A DNA stretch of 64,000 nucleotides from Microbacterium sp. Root180. GTDB taxonomy: Bacteria; Actinomycetota; Actinomycetes; Actinomycetales; Microbacteriaceae. How positions within the stretch are numbered: position 1 is the stretch's first letter; each line of letters starts with the position of its first letter. Of this stretch, positions 51,582 through 59,891 are shown one piece after another. A model generated the notes under the pieces. The model was given only the letters and a program-made list of their open reading frames with translations. It was not told where the DNA came from and did no database searches. The position numbers and the translations under genes were made by a program. The DNA lies in assembly GCF_001428485.1 (NCBI RefSeq), contig NZ_LMHS01000005.1:32568-96567 (forward strand), in the 5' to 3' direction.

Positions 51582-53248
51582 CGGATGCCGTGCTCGAGAT
51601 CCAGGATCTCGATATCTTCGCTCCCGGGCCGAGGCAGCTCGTGTTCGGCAGCAGTCTGTCGGTCGGCCGCGGCGAGGCCGTGGGCCTCGTCGGCGAGTCA
51701 GGTTCCGGGAAGACTCTGACGGTGCGCGCCGTCGCGGGTCTGCTTCCGGACGGCTTCACCACCGCCGGCACGATCAGGATCGACGGCGAGGACATCGGCT
51801 CGATGAGCACCCGCGCGCTGCGGGACGTGCGCGCCCGGCGGATCGGCATGATCTTCCAGACGCCGCGCGCACACCTCAATCCCCTGCGGACGATCGGCGA
51901 CTTCCTGACGGAGGCGCTCGTCCACGTCGCGGGAGTGAAGGCGTCGACCGCCGATCGACGGGCCCGCGAGCTCCTCGACGAGGTGGGGATCACCGATCCT
52001 GCGCGGCGGATGCGGCAGTTCCCCGCCGAGCTGTCGGGCGGGCTGCTGCAGCGCATGATGATCGCGGCGACCCTCGCGATGGATCCCGACATCCTCCTCG
52101 CCGACGAGATCACGACCGCCCTCGATGTGACGACGCAGGAAGAGGTGATGGCGGTCATCGCGGATCTGCGCGCCCACCGCGACCTGTCGCTCCTGTTCAT
52201 CACCCACGATCTGGCTCTGGCCGGCGCCGTCTGCGACCGGGTCAACGTCATGCAGCACGGTCGGATCGTGGAGACCCTGCAGGCGGCGACCATGCGCCGC
52301 GACGCGAAGGACCCGTACACGAAGCTCCTCATGTCCGCCGCCCTCGACGAGGACACGCCCATCGGGGCGGATGCCGCGGACGAGGCGCCGATCCTCTCGA
52401 TCGCGGACCTGCGCAAGTCCTATCAGGTGCGCGGCGACCGCGGCCGCGAGACGCTGGTCGCGGTGGACGCGGTGTCGATGCAGCTCGCCGCCGGCGGATC
52501 CCTCGGGATCGTCGGCGAGTCCGGCTCGGGCAAGTCGACGACGGCGCGCGTGCTCCTCGGGCTCGAGCGCGCCGACAGCGGCACGATCACGGTCGGCGGC
52601 GAGGACTGGAGCGTCCCCGCTCGCAGCGGGCGGGATCGCCGCCATCGGGCGAAGATCGCGCAGATGGTCTTCCAGGATCCGTACCAGTCGCTCGATCGTC
52701 GGCAGACGGTGCGGCAGTGCCTCACCGAGGCGGTGCGCGTCCATCGTCGAGGTGCCGCCAAGGAGGACGTGGACGCGCGCATCCGCGAGCTGGTGGCGCA
52801 GGTGCGTCTCGATGAGGCGCTGCTCGACGTGCGGCCGCGTGCGCTGTCGGGCGGCCAGCGTCAGCGCGTCGCGATCGCCCGTGCGCTCGCAGCGGACCCG
52901 GTGCTGCTCGTGCTCGATGAAGCGGTCTCCGCGCTCGATGTCACGACCCAGGTCGAGATCCTCACGCTGCTCGACGGGATCCGCCGGGAGACGGGAGTCG
53001 CCCTGCTCATGATCACGCACGACCTGACGGTGATCCGTCGCCTGTGCGACCACGTCGTCGTAATGCGCGCGGGCCGGATCGAGGAGTTCGGCACGGCCGC
53101 GAAGATCCTCGACGATCCGCAGGCCGAGTACACCCGTCTGCTGCTGGAGTCCATCCCTCGGGAAGGATGGACGCCGAAGCGCCGCCGGCTCGGGCGGACG
53201 CAGTCCCTCCCGACCGTGACGCGCAGCAGCGCCGTCGTCCCCGAGTGA
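51578..53248 (+). CDS. Fused double ATPase of a Dpp/Opp-type ABC importer
   Basis: This 556-residue protein contains two complete nucleotide-binding domains. The first has Walker A GESGSGKT (39-46), Q-loop IFQTPRAHLNP, signature LSGGLLQR (the usual Q/M after LSGG is Leu) and Walker B LLADEITTALD. The second has GESGSGKS, VFQDPYQSLD, LSGGQRQR and LLVLDEAVSALD. It therefore replaces the separate DppD and DppF subunits, as in YejF/GsiA-like systems. It overlaps the permease by four bases and precedes the second DUF3237 gene by ten bases. Confidence 0.93.
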   Translation: MTDAVLEIQDLDIFAPGPRQLVFGSSLSVGRGEAVGLVGESGSGKTLTVRAVAGLLPDGFTTAGTIRIDGEDIGSMSTRALRDVRARRIGMIFQTPRAHLNPLRTIGDFLTEALVHVAGVKASTADRRARELLDEVGITDPARRMRQFPAELSGGLLQRMMIAATLAMDPDILLADEITTALDVTTQEEVMAVIADLRAHRDLSLLFITHDLALAGAVCDRVNVMQHGRIVETLQAATMRRDAKDPYTKLLMSAALDEDTPIGADAADEAPILSIADLRKSYQVRGDRGRETLVAVDAVSMQLAAGGSLGIVGESGSGKSTTARVLLGLERADSGTITVGGEDWSVPARSGRDRRHRAKIAQMVFQDPYQSLDRRQTVRQCLTEAVRVHRRGAAKEDVDARIRELVAQVRLDEALLDVRPRALSGGQRQRVAIARALAADPVLLVLDEAVSALDVTTQVEILTLLDGIRRETGVALLMITHDLTVIRRLCDHVVVMRAGRIEEFGTAAKILDDPQAEYTRLLLESIPREGWTPKRRRLGRTQSLPTVTRSSAVVPE

Positions 53249-53258
53249 AACGAGTGCC

Positions 53259-53738
53259 ATGCCTGACGAACTGATGACCCCCGGCTTCGAGTACTGCTTC
53301 GAGCTGCGCTGCGCCGTCGACGACGAGGTGCCGCTCGGCGGCGCCACACCCGGTGAGGGTCTCCACTTCGCCCGGGTCTCAGGCGGCGACTTCGACGGTC
53401 CGCGGCTGCGGGGACGCATCCTCGACAGCGGCGGCGACTGGTGGCACGGCCGGGGTCTCACCGTGACGCTCGACGCACGCTACGTCATCGAGGCCGAGGT
53501 GACCGGCGGATTCGCCGGCATCGAGGTCGTGAACCGCGGCATCTGGCGCACGGATGCCGACACCTTCGAGCGCATGCTCGCGGGAGAAGACGTCGGCGAG
53601 GAGGAGCTCTACTACCGCACCGCCTTCGTCTTCCGCACCGAGCATCCCGAGCTGCAGTGGCTCACCGAGTCCCAGTTCGTCGGGTACGCCCGGCCCGAAC
53701 CGGGACACGTCGTCATCCGGGTCTTCCGGCTCGTCTGA
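53259..53738 (+). CDS. DUF3237 family protein, copy 2
   Basis: This 159-residue paralogue of the DUF3237 protein encoded at 47510 shares the order FEYCFELRCAVD, GPRLRGRILDSGGDW, LDARYVIEAEVTGGFAGIEVVNRGIWR, LYYRTAFVFRTEHPELQWLTESQFVGYAR and VVIRVFRL. It lies between the importer ATPase and a YtcJ-like amidohydrolase. The two copies clearly diverged from a common ancestor yet remain in one operon, which suggests separate substrates or a hetero-oligomer. Biochemical function is unknown. Confidence 0.88.
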   Translation: MPDELMTPGFEYCFELRCAVDDEVPLGGATPGEGLHFARVSGGDFDGPRLRGRILDSGGDWWHGRGLTVTLDARYVIEAEVTGGFAGIEVVNRGIWRTDADTFERMLAGEDVGEEELYYRTAFVFRTEHPELQWLTESQFVGYARPEPGHVVIRVFRLV

Positions 53739-53783
53739 CCGCCCCGCCATCGCCGCCGATCCCCCCACCGCCGAAGGAGACCA

Positions 53784-55430
53784 ATGATCGCCGAGACCAT
53801 CATCGTGAACGGGCGCGTCTTCGACGGGAAGACGCTCACGTCGAGCACCGCGGTGGCGGTCGGCTCCGGCCGGATCGTCCGCGTCGGATCGGATGCGGCC
53901 GTCCGGGAGACCGCGGATGCCTCGACCCGCGTGGTCGATGCCCGCGGCGGGCTCATCCACCCCGGATTCGTCGACGCGCACGCGCACGCCGTGTTCGCGG
54001 GTGTCGAGCGGCTGAGCATCGACCTCACGTCCGCGACGACCGTGCAGGAGACCCTCGACCTCATCCGCCAGGGTGCGCAGCGCAGCGACGCCGAATGGCT
54101 GACCGGCGGCGGGTGGAGCCACGAGCTGTTCGCGCTCCCCACCCGGCAGCAGCTCGATGAGATCGTCCCTGATCGCCCGGTCGCGCTCAGCGATGCGGGG
54201 CACCACACGCTGTGGGTGAACTCGCGCGCGCTCGAGCTCGCCGGGGTCGACCGCACCACACCGCAGCCGCACAACGGCCACATCCACCTCGACGAGGACG
54301 GCGATCCGAGCGGCTACCTCAACGAGACGGCGGCGGAGCTCGTGGGTCGCGTCATCCCGCCCGAGTCGGAGGATGCGATGTACGCGGGACTCCTCAACGC
54401 GCAGGAGCACCTCTGGACCCTCGGCATCACCGGCTGGCACGAGGCGATCCTCGGCGAGTACAACGGCAAGGCCGACTGCACGCCGGCGTTCCTCCGGGCC
54501 ATCGCCGACGGCACGCTCAAGGACCAGACCTCCGGCGCGCTGTGGGTGGCGCCCGGCCTGCAGCGCGAGGACGTGCCGGCGCTCGTCGCACGCTTCGTCG
54601 AGCTGCGCGAGCGCAACGCCGCCGCGGGATTCGACACCGGCACCGCCAAGGCGATGATCGACGGCGTGCCGCACGGCGAGACCGCCGCTCTGCTCCAGCC
54701 CTACTCCAACCACTCCCACGACGGCTTCACCGGCGAGCTGCACTTCGACGAGGACACCGTCCGTGACCTCGTGCTCCAGCTCGACGCCGCGGGGTTCGCG
54801 CTGCACTTGCACATCATGGGCGATCGCGGCATCCGTGTGGCCCTCGACGCGATCGAAGCGGCGCGTGCCGTCAACGGCGCGCGGCGGCGCCACCACATCG
54901 CGCACCTGTCGATGGTGCAGCCCGACGACGCGCGGCGTTTCGGGCCGCTCGGGATCACCGCGAACATCCAGGGCCTGTGGGCCGCGCCCGACCCCTTCGT
55001 CGTCCAGCTGATCGGTGAGGAGCGGATGCTGCAGGGCTACCCCTTCCGCACGATGGCCGACGGCGGCGCCGACCTGGCGATGGGCTCGGACTGGCCGGTG
55101 TCGCCGGCCGACCCGTGGCTCGCCATCCATGTGACCGTGAATCGCTGGGCGCCGCTGCCCCCGGGGATCGAGGCGCCGCCGCTGCCCGCCGGCGCGACGC
55201 CGCCTACCCTCGACGCCGAGCACCAGTCGCTCACGCTGACCCAGGCGCTGAGCGCGTACACGAACGGATCGACCGAGCTGGTGCTCGGCCGCCCCGGCCG
55301 CATCCGCGTCGGCGAGCGCGCCGACATCGCGGTCGCCACCGCCGACCCGTTCCGTCTTCCCGCCGAGGCGATCGTGTCGCTGCAGACAGCGGTGACGCTG
55401 GTCGCCGGCGAGGTCGTCTTCGCGCGCTGA
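53784..55430 (+). CDS. YtcJ-like metal-dependent amidohydrolase
   Basis: This 548-residue amidohydrolase-superfamily enzyme is of the YtcJ/amidohydrolase-3 type. Metal ligands are expected in HPGFVDAHAHAVF (first strand), LHLHIMGDRG, RRRHHIAHLSM and the terminal Asp of GSDWPVSPADPW. A small beta-sandwich formed by both ends includes RIRVGERADIAVATADPFRL. Family members hydrolyse N-acyl or formamide-type bonds. It closes the rightward operon with the esterase, DUF3237 proteins and importer, so it probably performs a hydrolytic step on the imported compound. It converges with the acyl-CoA ligase gene 12 bases later. Confidence 0.9.
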   Translation: MIAETIIVNGRVFDGKTLTSSTAVAVGSGRIVRVGSDAAVRETADASTRVVDARGGLIHPGFVDAHAHAVFAGVERLSIDLTSATTVQETLDLIRQGAQRSDAEWLTGGGWSHELFALPTRQQLDEIVPDRPVALSDAGHHTLWVNSRALELAGVDRTTPQPHNGHIHLDEDGDPSGYLNETAAELVGRVIPPESEDAMYAGLLNAQEHLWTLGITGWHEAILGEYNGKADCTPAFLRAIADGTLKDQTSGALWVAPGLQREDVPALVARFVELRERNAAAGFDTGTAKAMIDGVPHGETAALLQPYSNHSHDGFTGELHFDEDTVRDLVLQLDAAGFALHLHIMGDRGIRVALDAIEAARAVNGARRRHHIAHLSMVQPDDARRFGPLGITANIQGLWAAPDPFVVQLIGEERMLQGYPFRTMADGGADLAMGSDWPVSPADPWLAIHVTVNRWAPLPPGIEAPPLPAGATPPTLDAEHQSLTLTQALSAYTNGSTELVLGRPGRIRVGERADIAVATADPFRLPAEAIVSLQTAVTLVAGEVVFAR

Positions 55431-55442
55431 GGGCGGCGGGTC

Positions 55443-56969
55443 TCAGTCCGCCGCGTACCGCTCGCGCAGCTCGTGCTTGCGCACCTTGCCCGACGCGGTG
55501 CGGGGAAGGTCGCCCACGACGATCACGCGCTTGGGGATCTTGTAGCGGGCGATCCGCTCGGCCAGCGCGGCGCGCACGGTGTCGGTGTCGACGCGGACGC
55601 CGTCGCGCACGGTCACGACGGCGATGGGCACCTCACCCCATCGCTCGTCGGGGACGCCGATGACCGCGACGCCCGTCACGCCGTCGAGTCCGGCGAGGAC
55701 GTTCTCGACCTCCGCCGGATAGATGTTCTCTCCGCCCGAGATGATCATGTCCTTGAGCCGGTCCGCGATGTAGAGGTACCCGTCGTCGTCGAGGCGGCCC
55801 AGGTCGCCGGAGCGGAACCACCCGTCGGGAGTGAAGGCGGCTGCCGTCGCCTCGGGCAGTCCGTGGTAGCCGGCGAACACGTTCGGACCCGAGATCTGCA
55901 CTTCGCCGATCTCGCCCGCGGGGAGGATCGATCCGTCCTCGGCAGCGATGCGCACGTCGGTGAAGAAGTGGGGCAGCCCCACGCTTCCACTCTTCTCGCG
56001 GGTCATCGCCGGAGACAGCGACGTCGCCCCGGGAGAGGTCTCGGTCATCCCGTAGCCCTGCGTGAACGCCAGGCCGCGCGCCTCGAACGCCTCGATGATG
56101 CGCGAGGGCACAGCCGAGCCGCCGCAGGTCAGCTTGTGCAGGCTCGACAGGTCGGTGGTTGCCCACGAGGGGTGGTCCGCGATGAGCTGGTAGGTGGTCG
56201 GCACGCCCGACATCATCGTCACCGCGTGCCGTTCGATGAGATCGAGAGCGCGCCCGGCCTCGAAGCCCTTCTCCAGCACGAGGGTCGCGCCGGTCAGAAC
56301 GGCCGGGAGGGCCCCCATGCCGAGGGAGGCGACGTGGAAGAGCGGAGAGATCATGAGCGCGACGTCGCTCGAGACGACGTCATAGTCCACGATGCAGTTG
56401 AGCGCGACGGCGGTGAGGTTCCCGTGCGTGAGGACGGCGCCCTTCGCGCGGCCCGTCGTCCCCGACGTGTAGACGATGGCGGCAGGATGCTCGGGGGGAG
56501 TCTCCGCCGCTGCCGGGACCTCGCGCACGGTGGCGAGAAGTCGGCCCAGCCCGGGCGCGCCGTTGCGGCCCGTCACGCCCGTCTCGATCGCCTGCAGCTC
56601 GAGTGTCTCGAGAACGGGGCTCAGTCGGTCGGCGAACTCGGGGTCGTGCAGCAGCACGCGGGCGCCCGAGTCGGAGAGCACGTGGCGCACCTCCGGGGCG
56701 GCGAGTCTGGTGTTCACCGGGACGAACACGGCGCCCAGTCGCGCCGCGCCGAAGAGCGTGGCCAGGAACTCGGGGCTGTTCTCGCCGAGGTAGGCGACGG
56801 GGTCGCCGTCGGTGACGCCGTGCTCGGCCAGGATCGCGGAGATCTGCTCTGCGGTGTGCGCGAACCGGGCGTACGACATTCGCTGGCCTTCGCCGTAGAT
56901 CAGCGCGGTCTTATCGGGGTTCCTGAGACGGCGGCGGGGGAGCCAGGAGCCGAGTCCGTGTATCTGCAT
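55443..56969 (-). CDS. AMP-binding acyl-CoA synthetase
   Basis: This 508-residue ANL-superfamily ligase activates a carboxylic acid to its CoA thioester. Motifs in order are the P-loop YTSGTTGRAKGAVLTHGNL, GYGMTETSPG, SGDLGRLDDDGYLYIADRLKDMIISGG and the catalytic Lys in RTASGKVRKHEL. Length is normal. An in-frame ATG four codons upstream (56981) is possible; ATG 56969 is preceded by GAAGAGA. It is the distal gene of a leftward set with MaoC, amidohydrolase-2 and SDR genes. The long opposite-strand open frame across this region is a shadow. Confidence 0.92.
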   Translation of the reverse strand: MQIHGLGSWLPRRRLRNPDKTALIYGEGQRMSYARFAHTAEQISAILAEHGVTDGDPVAYLGENSPEFLATLFGAARLGAVFVPVNTRLAAPEVRHVLSDSGARVLLHDPEFADRLSPVLETLELQAIETGVTGRNGAPGLGRLLATVREVPAAAETPPEHPAAIVYTSGTTGRAKGAVLTHGNLTAVALNCIVDYDVVSSDVALMISPLFHVASLGMGALPAVLTGATLVLEKGFEAGRALDLIERHAVTMMSGVPTTYQLIADHPSWATTDLSSLHKLTCGGSAVPSRIIEAFEARGLAFTQGYGMTETSPGATSLSPAMTREKSGSVGLPHFFTDVRIAAEDGSILPAGEIGEVQISGPNVFAGYHGLPEATAAAFTPDGWFRSGDLGRLDDDGYLYIADRLKDMIISGGENIYPAEVENVLAGLDGVTGVAVIGVPDERWGEVPIAVVTVRDGVRVDTDTVRAALAERIARYKIPKRVIVVGDLPRTASGKVRKHELRERYAAD

Positions 56970-57047
56970 GGTTCTCTTCATCGAGGATGCGGGGCGCGAT
57001 GTCCCGAAGCGAGGATAGGGGAGGGCCGGCGGTCCGCCGGCCCGGGA

Positions 57048-57500
57048 TCAGGCGTAGAAGCGGTACAGTCCGCGCGCGACGAGGGCGGGCTTGGAGCCGC
57101 CTTCGACCTCGATGGTCTGGTCCACCGCGAGCTGGTACCCGCCGGCGACTTCCGTGACCTCGGCCACGACGGCGTTCATCCGCACGCGCGCGCCCACCTT
57201 CACCGGCGACACGAAGCGCACCTTGTCGAGGCCGTAGTTGACCTTCGTGGTCACGTCGGTGACGTCGAGCAGCTCGGTCCAGAACTTCACCGCGAGCGAG
57301 AGCGAGAGAAACCCATGGGCGATGGCGCCGCCGAACGGGCCGTCCTTCGCGCGCTCCGGGTCGGTGTGGATCCACTGGTGGTCGTCGGTCGCATCGGCGA
57401 AGAGGTCCACGCGGTCCTGCGTGATCTCCAGCCACTCGGACCAGCCGAGGTCGGTCCCGGTGAGGCCGGCGACCGCGTCGTAGGCGATGGTCGTGGTCAT
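57048..57500 (-). CDS. MaoC-like hot-dog-fold dehydratase
   Basis: This 150-residue MaoC-domain protein is of the (R)-specific enoyl-CoA hydratase type. The hydratase motif is readable as DATDDHQWIHTDPERAKDGPFGGAIAHGFLSLSL, with the catalytic Asp/His pair. A late strand pattern RVRMNAVVAEVTEVAGGYQL completes the hot-dog fold. It lies between the amidohydrolase-2 and acyl-CoA ligase genes on the same strand, suggesting that it hydrates an enoyl-CoA produced from the CoA ester. Confidence 0.92.
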   Translation of the reverse strand: MTTTIAYDAVAGLTGTDLGWSEWLEITQDRVDLFADATDDHQWIHTDPERAKDGPFGGAIAHGFLSLSLAVKFWTELLDVTDVTTKVNYGLDKVRFVSPVKVGARVRMNAVVAEVTEVAGGYQLAVDQTIEVEGGSKPALVARGLYRFYA

Positions 57501-57515
57501 TGGTGCTCCGTTCGG

Positions 57516-58400
57516 TCAGGACGCCAGGCCGAGCAGGCGCACGGCGTTGTTCTTGAGGATTCCCGGCATGACGTCCGGCTTGAGGGCGGTCTGTGCCACG
57601 TCGGCGCGCCACCGGTCGGGGGTGAGCAGCGGGAAGTCGCTGCCGAACAGCATCCGGTTCTTCAGGTACGAGTTCGCCGCGCGCACGAGCGCGTCCGGGA
57701 AGTACTTCGGGCTCCACCCCGACAGATCGATCCAGGTGTTGTGCTTGTGGGTCGCGACCGACAGCGCCTCGTCCTGCCACGGCACCGACGGGTGGGCCAT
57801 GATGATCTGCAGCTCGGGGAAGTCGGCGGCGACGGGGTCCAGCAGGATCGGGTTCGAGAGGCCGAGGCGCAGGCCGCGGCCGCCGGGGAGTCCGGCGCCG
57901 ATGCCGGTCTGGCCGGTGTGGAAGAGCGCCGGGATGCCGGCATCCTGCAGCACCGCGTACAGCGGATAGTGGGCGGTGTCACTCGGGTCGAAGCCCTGGA
58001 CGGTGGGGTGGAACTTGAAGCCGCGCACCCCGGAATCGTCGATGAGGCGACGCGCGCGGTCGACGGCGTCGCCGCGGCGCGGGTCGACGGATCCGAACGG
58101 GATCAGCACATCGTTGTTGCGCGCGGCGCCCTGCGCGATCTCCTCGCTGGAGACAGGCGCGTGGCCGAGCTGGGTCTCCGCATCGACCGTGAACACGACG
58201 GCGGCCATGCCGCGCTCGCGGTAGTGGTCCGCGACCGCGTCGAGGTCGGGGCGGGGGCTGTCGGCGGAGAAGTACTTCGACGCGGCCTCGACGAGGTCGG
58301 CGGGCAGCGAGTGGTGCCCGTGGTCGTCCACCTCGATGTGGACGTGGACGTCGATCGCGGTGAGCGCGTCGACGTCGATCGCCGGTTCGTAGCGGGTCAT
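57516..58400 (-). CDS. Amidohydrolase-2 (ACMSD-like) family protein
   Basis: This 294-residue TIM-barrel metal enzyme is of the amidohydrolase-2 family, which includes ACMSD-type decarboxylases and lactonases. Metal ligands are likely in AIDVHVHIE, the HTGQTG and MAHPSVPW His residues and the final Asp in LFGSDFPLLTPDRW; KFHPTVQGF adds another family signature. It starts two bases after the stop of the SDR gene and lies 15 bases before MaoC. It probably decarboxylates or hydrolyses a ring-derived acid in this pathway; which reaction is not decidable by eye. Confidence 0.9.
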   Translation of the reverse strand: MTRYEPAIDVDALTAIDVHVHIEVDDHGHHSLPADLVEAASKYFSADSPRPDLDAVADHYRERGMAAVVFTVDAETQLGHAPVSSEEIAQGAARNNDVLIPFGSVDPRRGDAVDRARRLIDDSGVRGFKFHPTVQGFDPSDTAHYPLYAVLQDAGIPALFHTGQTGIGAGLPGGRGLRLGLSNPILLDPVAADFPELQIIMAHPSVPWQDEALSVATHKHNTWIDLSGWSPKYFPDALVRAANSYLKNRMLFGSDFPLLTPDRWRADVAQTALKPDVMPGILKNNAVRLLGLAS

Positions 58401-58401
58401 G

Positions 58402-59328
58402 TCAGGCCTTGGTGCGGTCCAGCTCCGCCGGAAGCGGCGGGAACTTCTCGCCCACGGACTGCTGGCGGCCGTCGAAGATCTCGGCGCCCTCCTCGTCGAG
58501 CGCCTCGGCGGACCAGCCGCCGTCGCGGTAGGTCGTGAAGACGGCCTCGGGGTGCGACCACAGCTGCAGGCGGTCGCCGCCGATGCCGATCGCCTGGCCG
58601 GTGATTCCGGCGGCGGCATCCGATGCGAGGTAGGCGATGAGCCCGGCGACGTCGTCCGACGTGCCGAAGCCGAGGTCATGGCGGAAGAAGGGGGGCATGG
58701 GCTCACCGGCGGCGTCGGCCTCGACGGCGGCGGCGAAGTAGGGGACGGTCGCGGTCATCGCGGTGGCGGCGACGGGGATCACGGCGTTCGCGGTGATGCC
58801 GGCGCGCTTGAGCTCGAGCGCCCACGTGCGGACCATCCCGACGATGCCGGCCTTGGCGGCGGCGTAGTTGGTCTGGCCGAAGTTGCCGCGCTGACCCGTG
58901 GGGGAGCCGATGCAGATGATGCGGCCGGCGACCTCGTTCTCGCGCATCCAGGTCGCCGCTTCGCGCACGCACGTGAAGGTGCCGCGGAGGTGCACGCCGA
59001 TGACCGTGTCGAAGTCGTCGTCGCTCATCTTCCACAGCACGGTGTCGCGCAGCACGCCGGCGTTGGTCACGAGGATGTCGAGGCGGCCGAACGTCTCGAC
59101 CGCAGCTGCGACGAGCTTCTGCGCGGTCTCGGTCGGACCGACCGGGGCGACCACGGCGACCGCCCGGCCGCCGAGTGCCTCGATGGACGCGACGGCTTCG
59201 GCCGCGGTGGCCTCGTCGACGTCGTTGATGACGACGGATGCTCCCTGCCGCGCCAGTTCCTGCGCGTAGGCCAGGCCCAGCCCGCGGCCGGATCCGGTGA
59301 CGATGGCGACTTTGTCCTGCAGTGACAT
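58402..59328 (-). CDS. SDR-family oxidoreductase (hydroxyacyl-CoA dehydrogenase-like)
   Basis: This 308-residue short-chain dehydrogenase has the NAD motif TGSGRGLGLAYA (about 11-22), NAG in LVTNAGVLRD, catalytic Ser in CIGSPTGQRG and YAAAK. The length and C-terminal extension (IGGDRLQLWSHPEAVF) resemble SDRs of multifunctional beta-oxidation (MFE-2-type 3-hydroxyacyl-CoA dehydrogenases), which fits the MaoC partner. ATG 59328 is preceded by GAGAGGACC. It heads a leftward operon of SDR, amidohydrolase-2, MaoC and CoA ligase, divergent from a MarR gene. Confidence 0.92.
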   Translation of the reverse strand: MSLQDKVAIVTGSGRGLGLAYAQELARQGASVVINDVDEATAAEAVASIEALGGRAVAVVAPVGPTETAQKLVAAAVETFGRLDILVTNAGVLRDTVLWKMSDDDFDTVIGVHLRGTFTCVREAATWMRENEVAGRIICIGSPTGQRGNFGQTNYAAAKAGIVGMVRTWALELKRAGITANAVIPVAATAMTATVPYFAAAVEADAAGEPMPPFFRHDLGFGTSDDVAGLIAYLASDAAAGITGQAIGIGGDRLQLWSHPEAVFTTYRDGGWSAEALDEEGAEIFDGRQQSVGEKFPPLPAELDRTKA

Positions 59329-59363
59329 GGCGGTCCTCTCGGGTGTCGAACCATTCGAGCACA

Positions 59364-59388
59364 CAATGATTGAGAAAGTCAATGATTG
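59364..59388. promoter_or_regulatory. Paired CAATGATTG sites, MarR operator candidates
   Basis: CAATGATTG occurs at 59364-59372 and 59380-59388, each a nine-base palindrome (CAAT and ATTG around G), with centres 16 bases apart. They lie between the SDR operon and the divergent MarR gene. Confidence 0.6.
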
Positions 59389-59416
59389 CAGGACTCATCC
59401 TTGCTAGCATCGACGC

Positions 59417-59869
59417 ATGACGAGCGCGGGCACGGACGAGCCAGATTCGACGACCCGGCTGGACGACGACCTGAGCTTCCTGATCGCACGCGCCAACGCG
59501 CTCTCGATCGCCGCCGGCAACGCCGCGCTCGCCGAGTTCGGGCTGCGGGTGCGTTCCTACTCCGTGCTGTCGATGGCGGCCGAGACCGCCGGACCCTCGC
59601 AGCGCGAGATCTCGGACCACCTCCGACTGGACCCGAGCCAGGTCGTCGCGCTGGTCGATGACCTCCAGGGGCGCGAACTCGTCGAGCGGCGCCCCGACTC
59701 GCGCGACCGTCGCGCGAACGTCGTCGTGGCCACCCCGGCCGGTCGCGCTCTCCTCGCCGAGGCGCGTGCTGCCGTGCTGGGCGCCGAGCGCGCGCTCCAC
59801 TCGCAGCTGGCCGACGACGATCGCGCGGTGTTGGCGGAGCTGCTGCGCAAGGTCGCGTTCGCGGGCTGA
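59417..59869 (+). CDS. MarR-family transcriptional regulator
   Basis: This 150-residue MarR regulator has the winged-helix segment SQREISDHLRLDPSQVVALVDDLQGRELV followed by wing RRPDSRDRRANVVVATPAG. Dimerisation helices lie at both ends. It is divergent from the SDR/amidohydrolase/MaoC/ligase operon with two CAATGATTG palindromes between. MarR proteins that control CoA-ester pathways often sense an acyl-CoA or aromatic acid; that is plausible here but is inference. It converges with the vanB gene. Confidence 0.92.
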   Translation: MTSAGTDEPDSTTRLDDDLSFLIARANALSIAAGNAALAEFGLRVRSYSVLSMAAETAGPSQREISDHLRLDPSQVVALVDDLQGRELVERRPDSRDRRANVVVATPAGRALLAEARAAVLGAERALHSQLADDDRAVLAELLRKVAFAG

Positions 59870-59891
59870 GCGGCGGGTGGCGGCGCCCGCC

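Noticed and set aside
51698..53461. Open frame of 587 codons antisense to the fused ATPase
   Set aside because: No recognisable domain; the plus strand holds two perfect ABC ATPase domains over the same bases.
55473..58538. Open frame of 1021 codons on the plus strand
   Set aside because: It runs antisense to the CoA ligase, MaoC and amidohydrolase genes, has an Arg/Gly/Val-rich composition with no domain, and arises from GC-rich third positions of the real genes.
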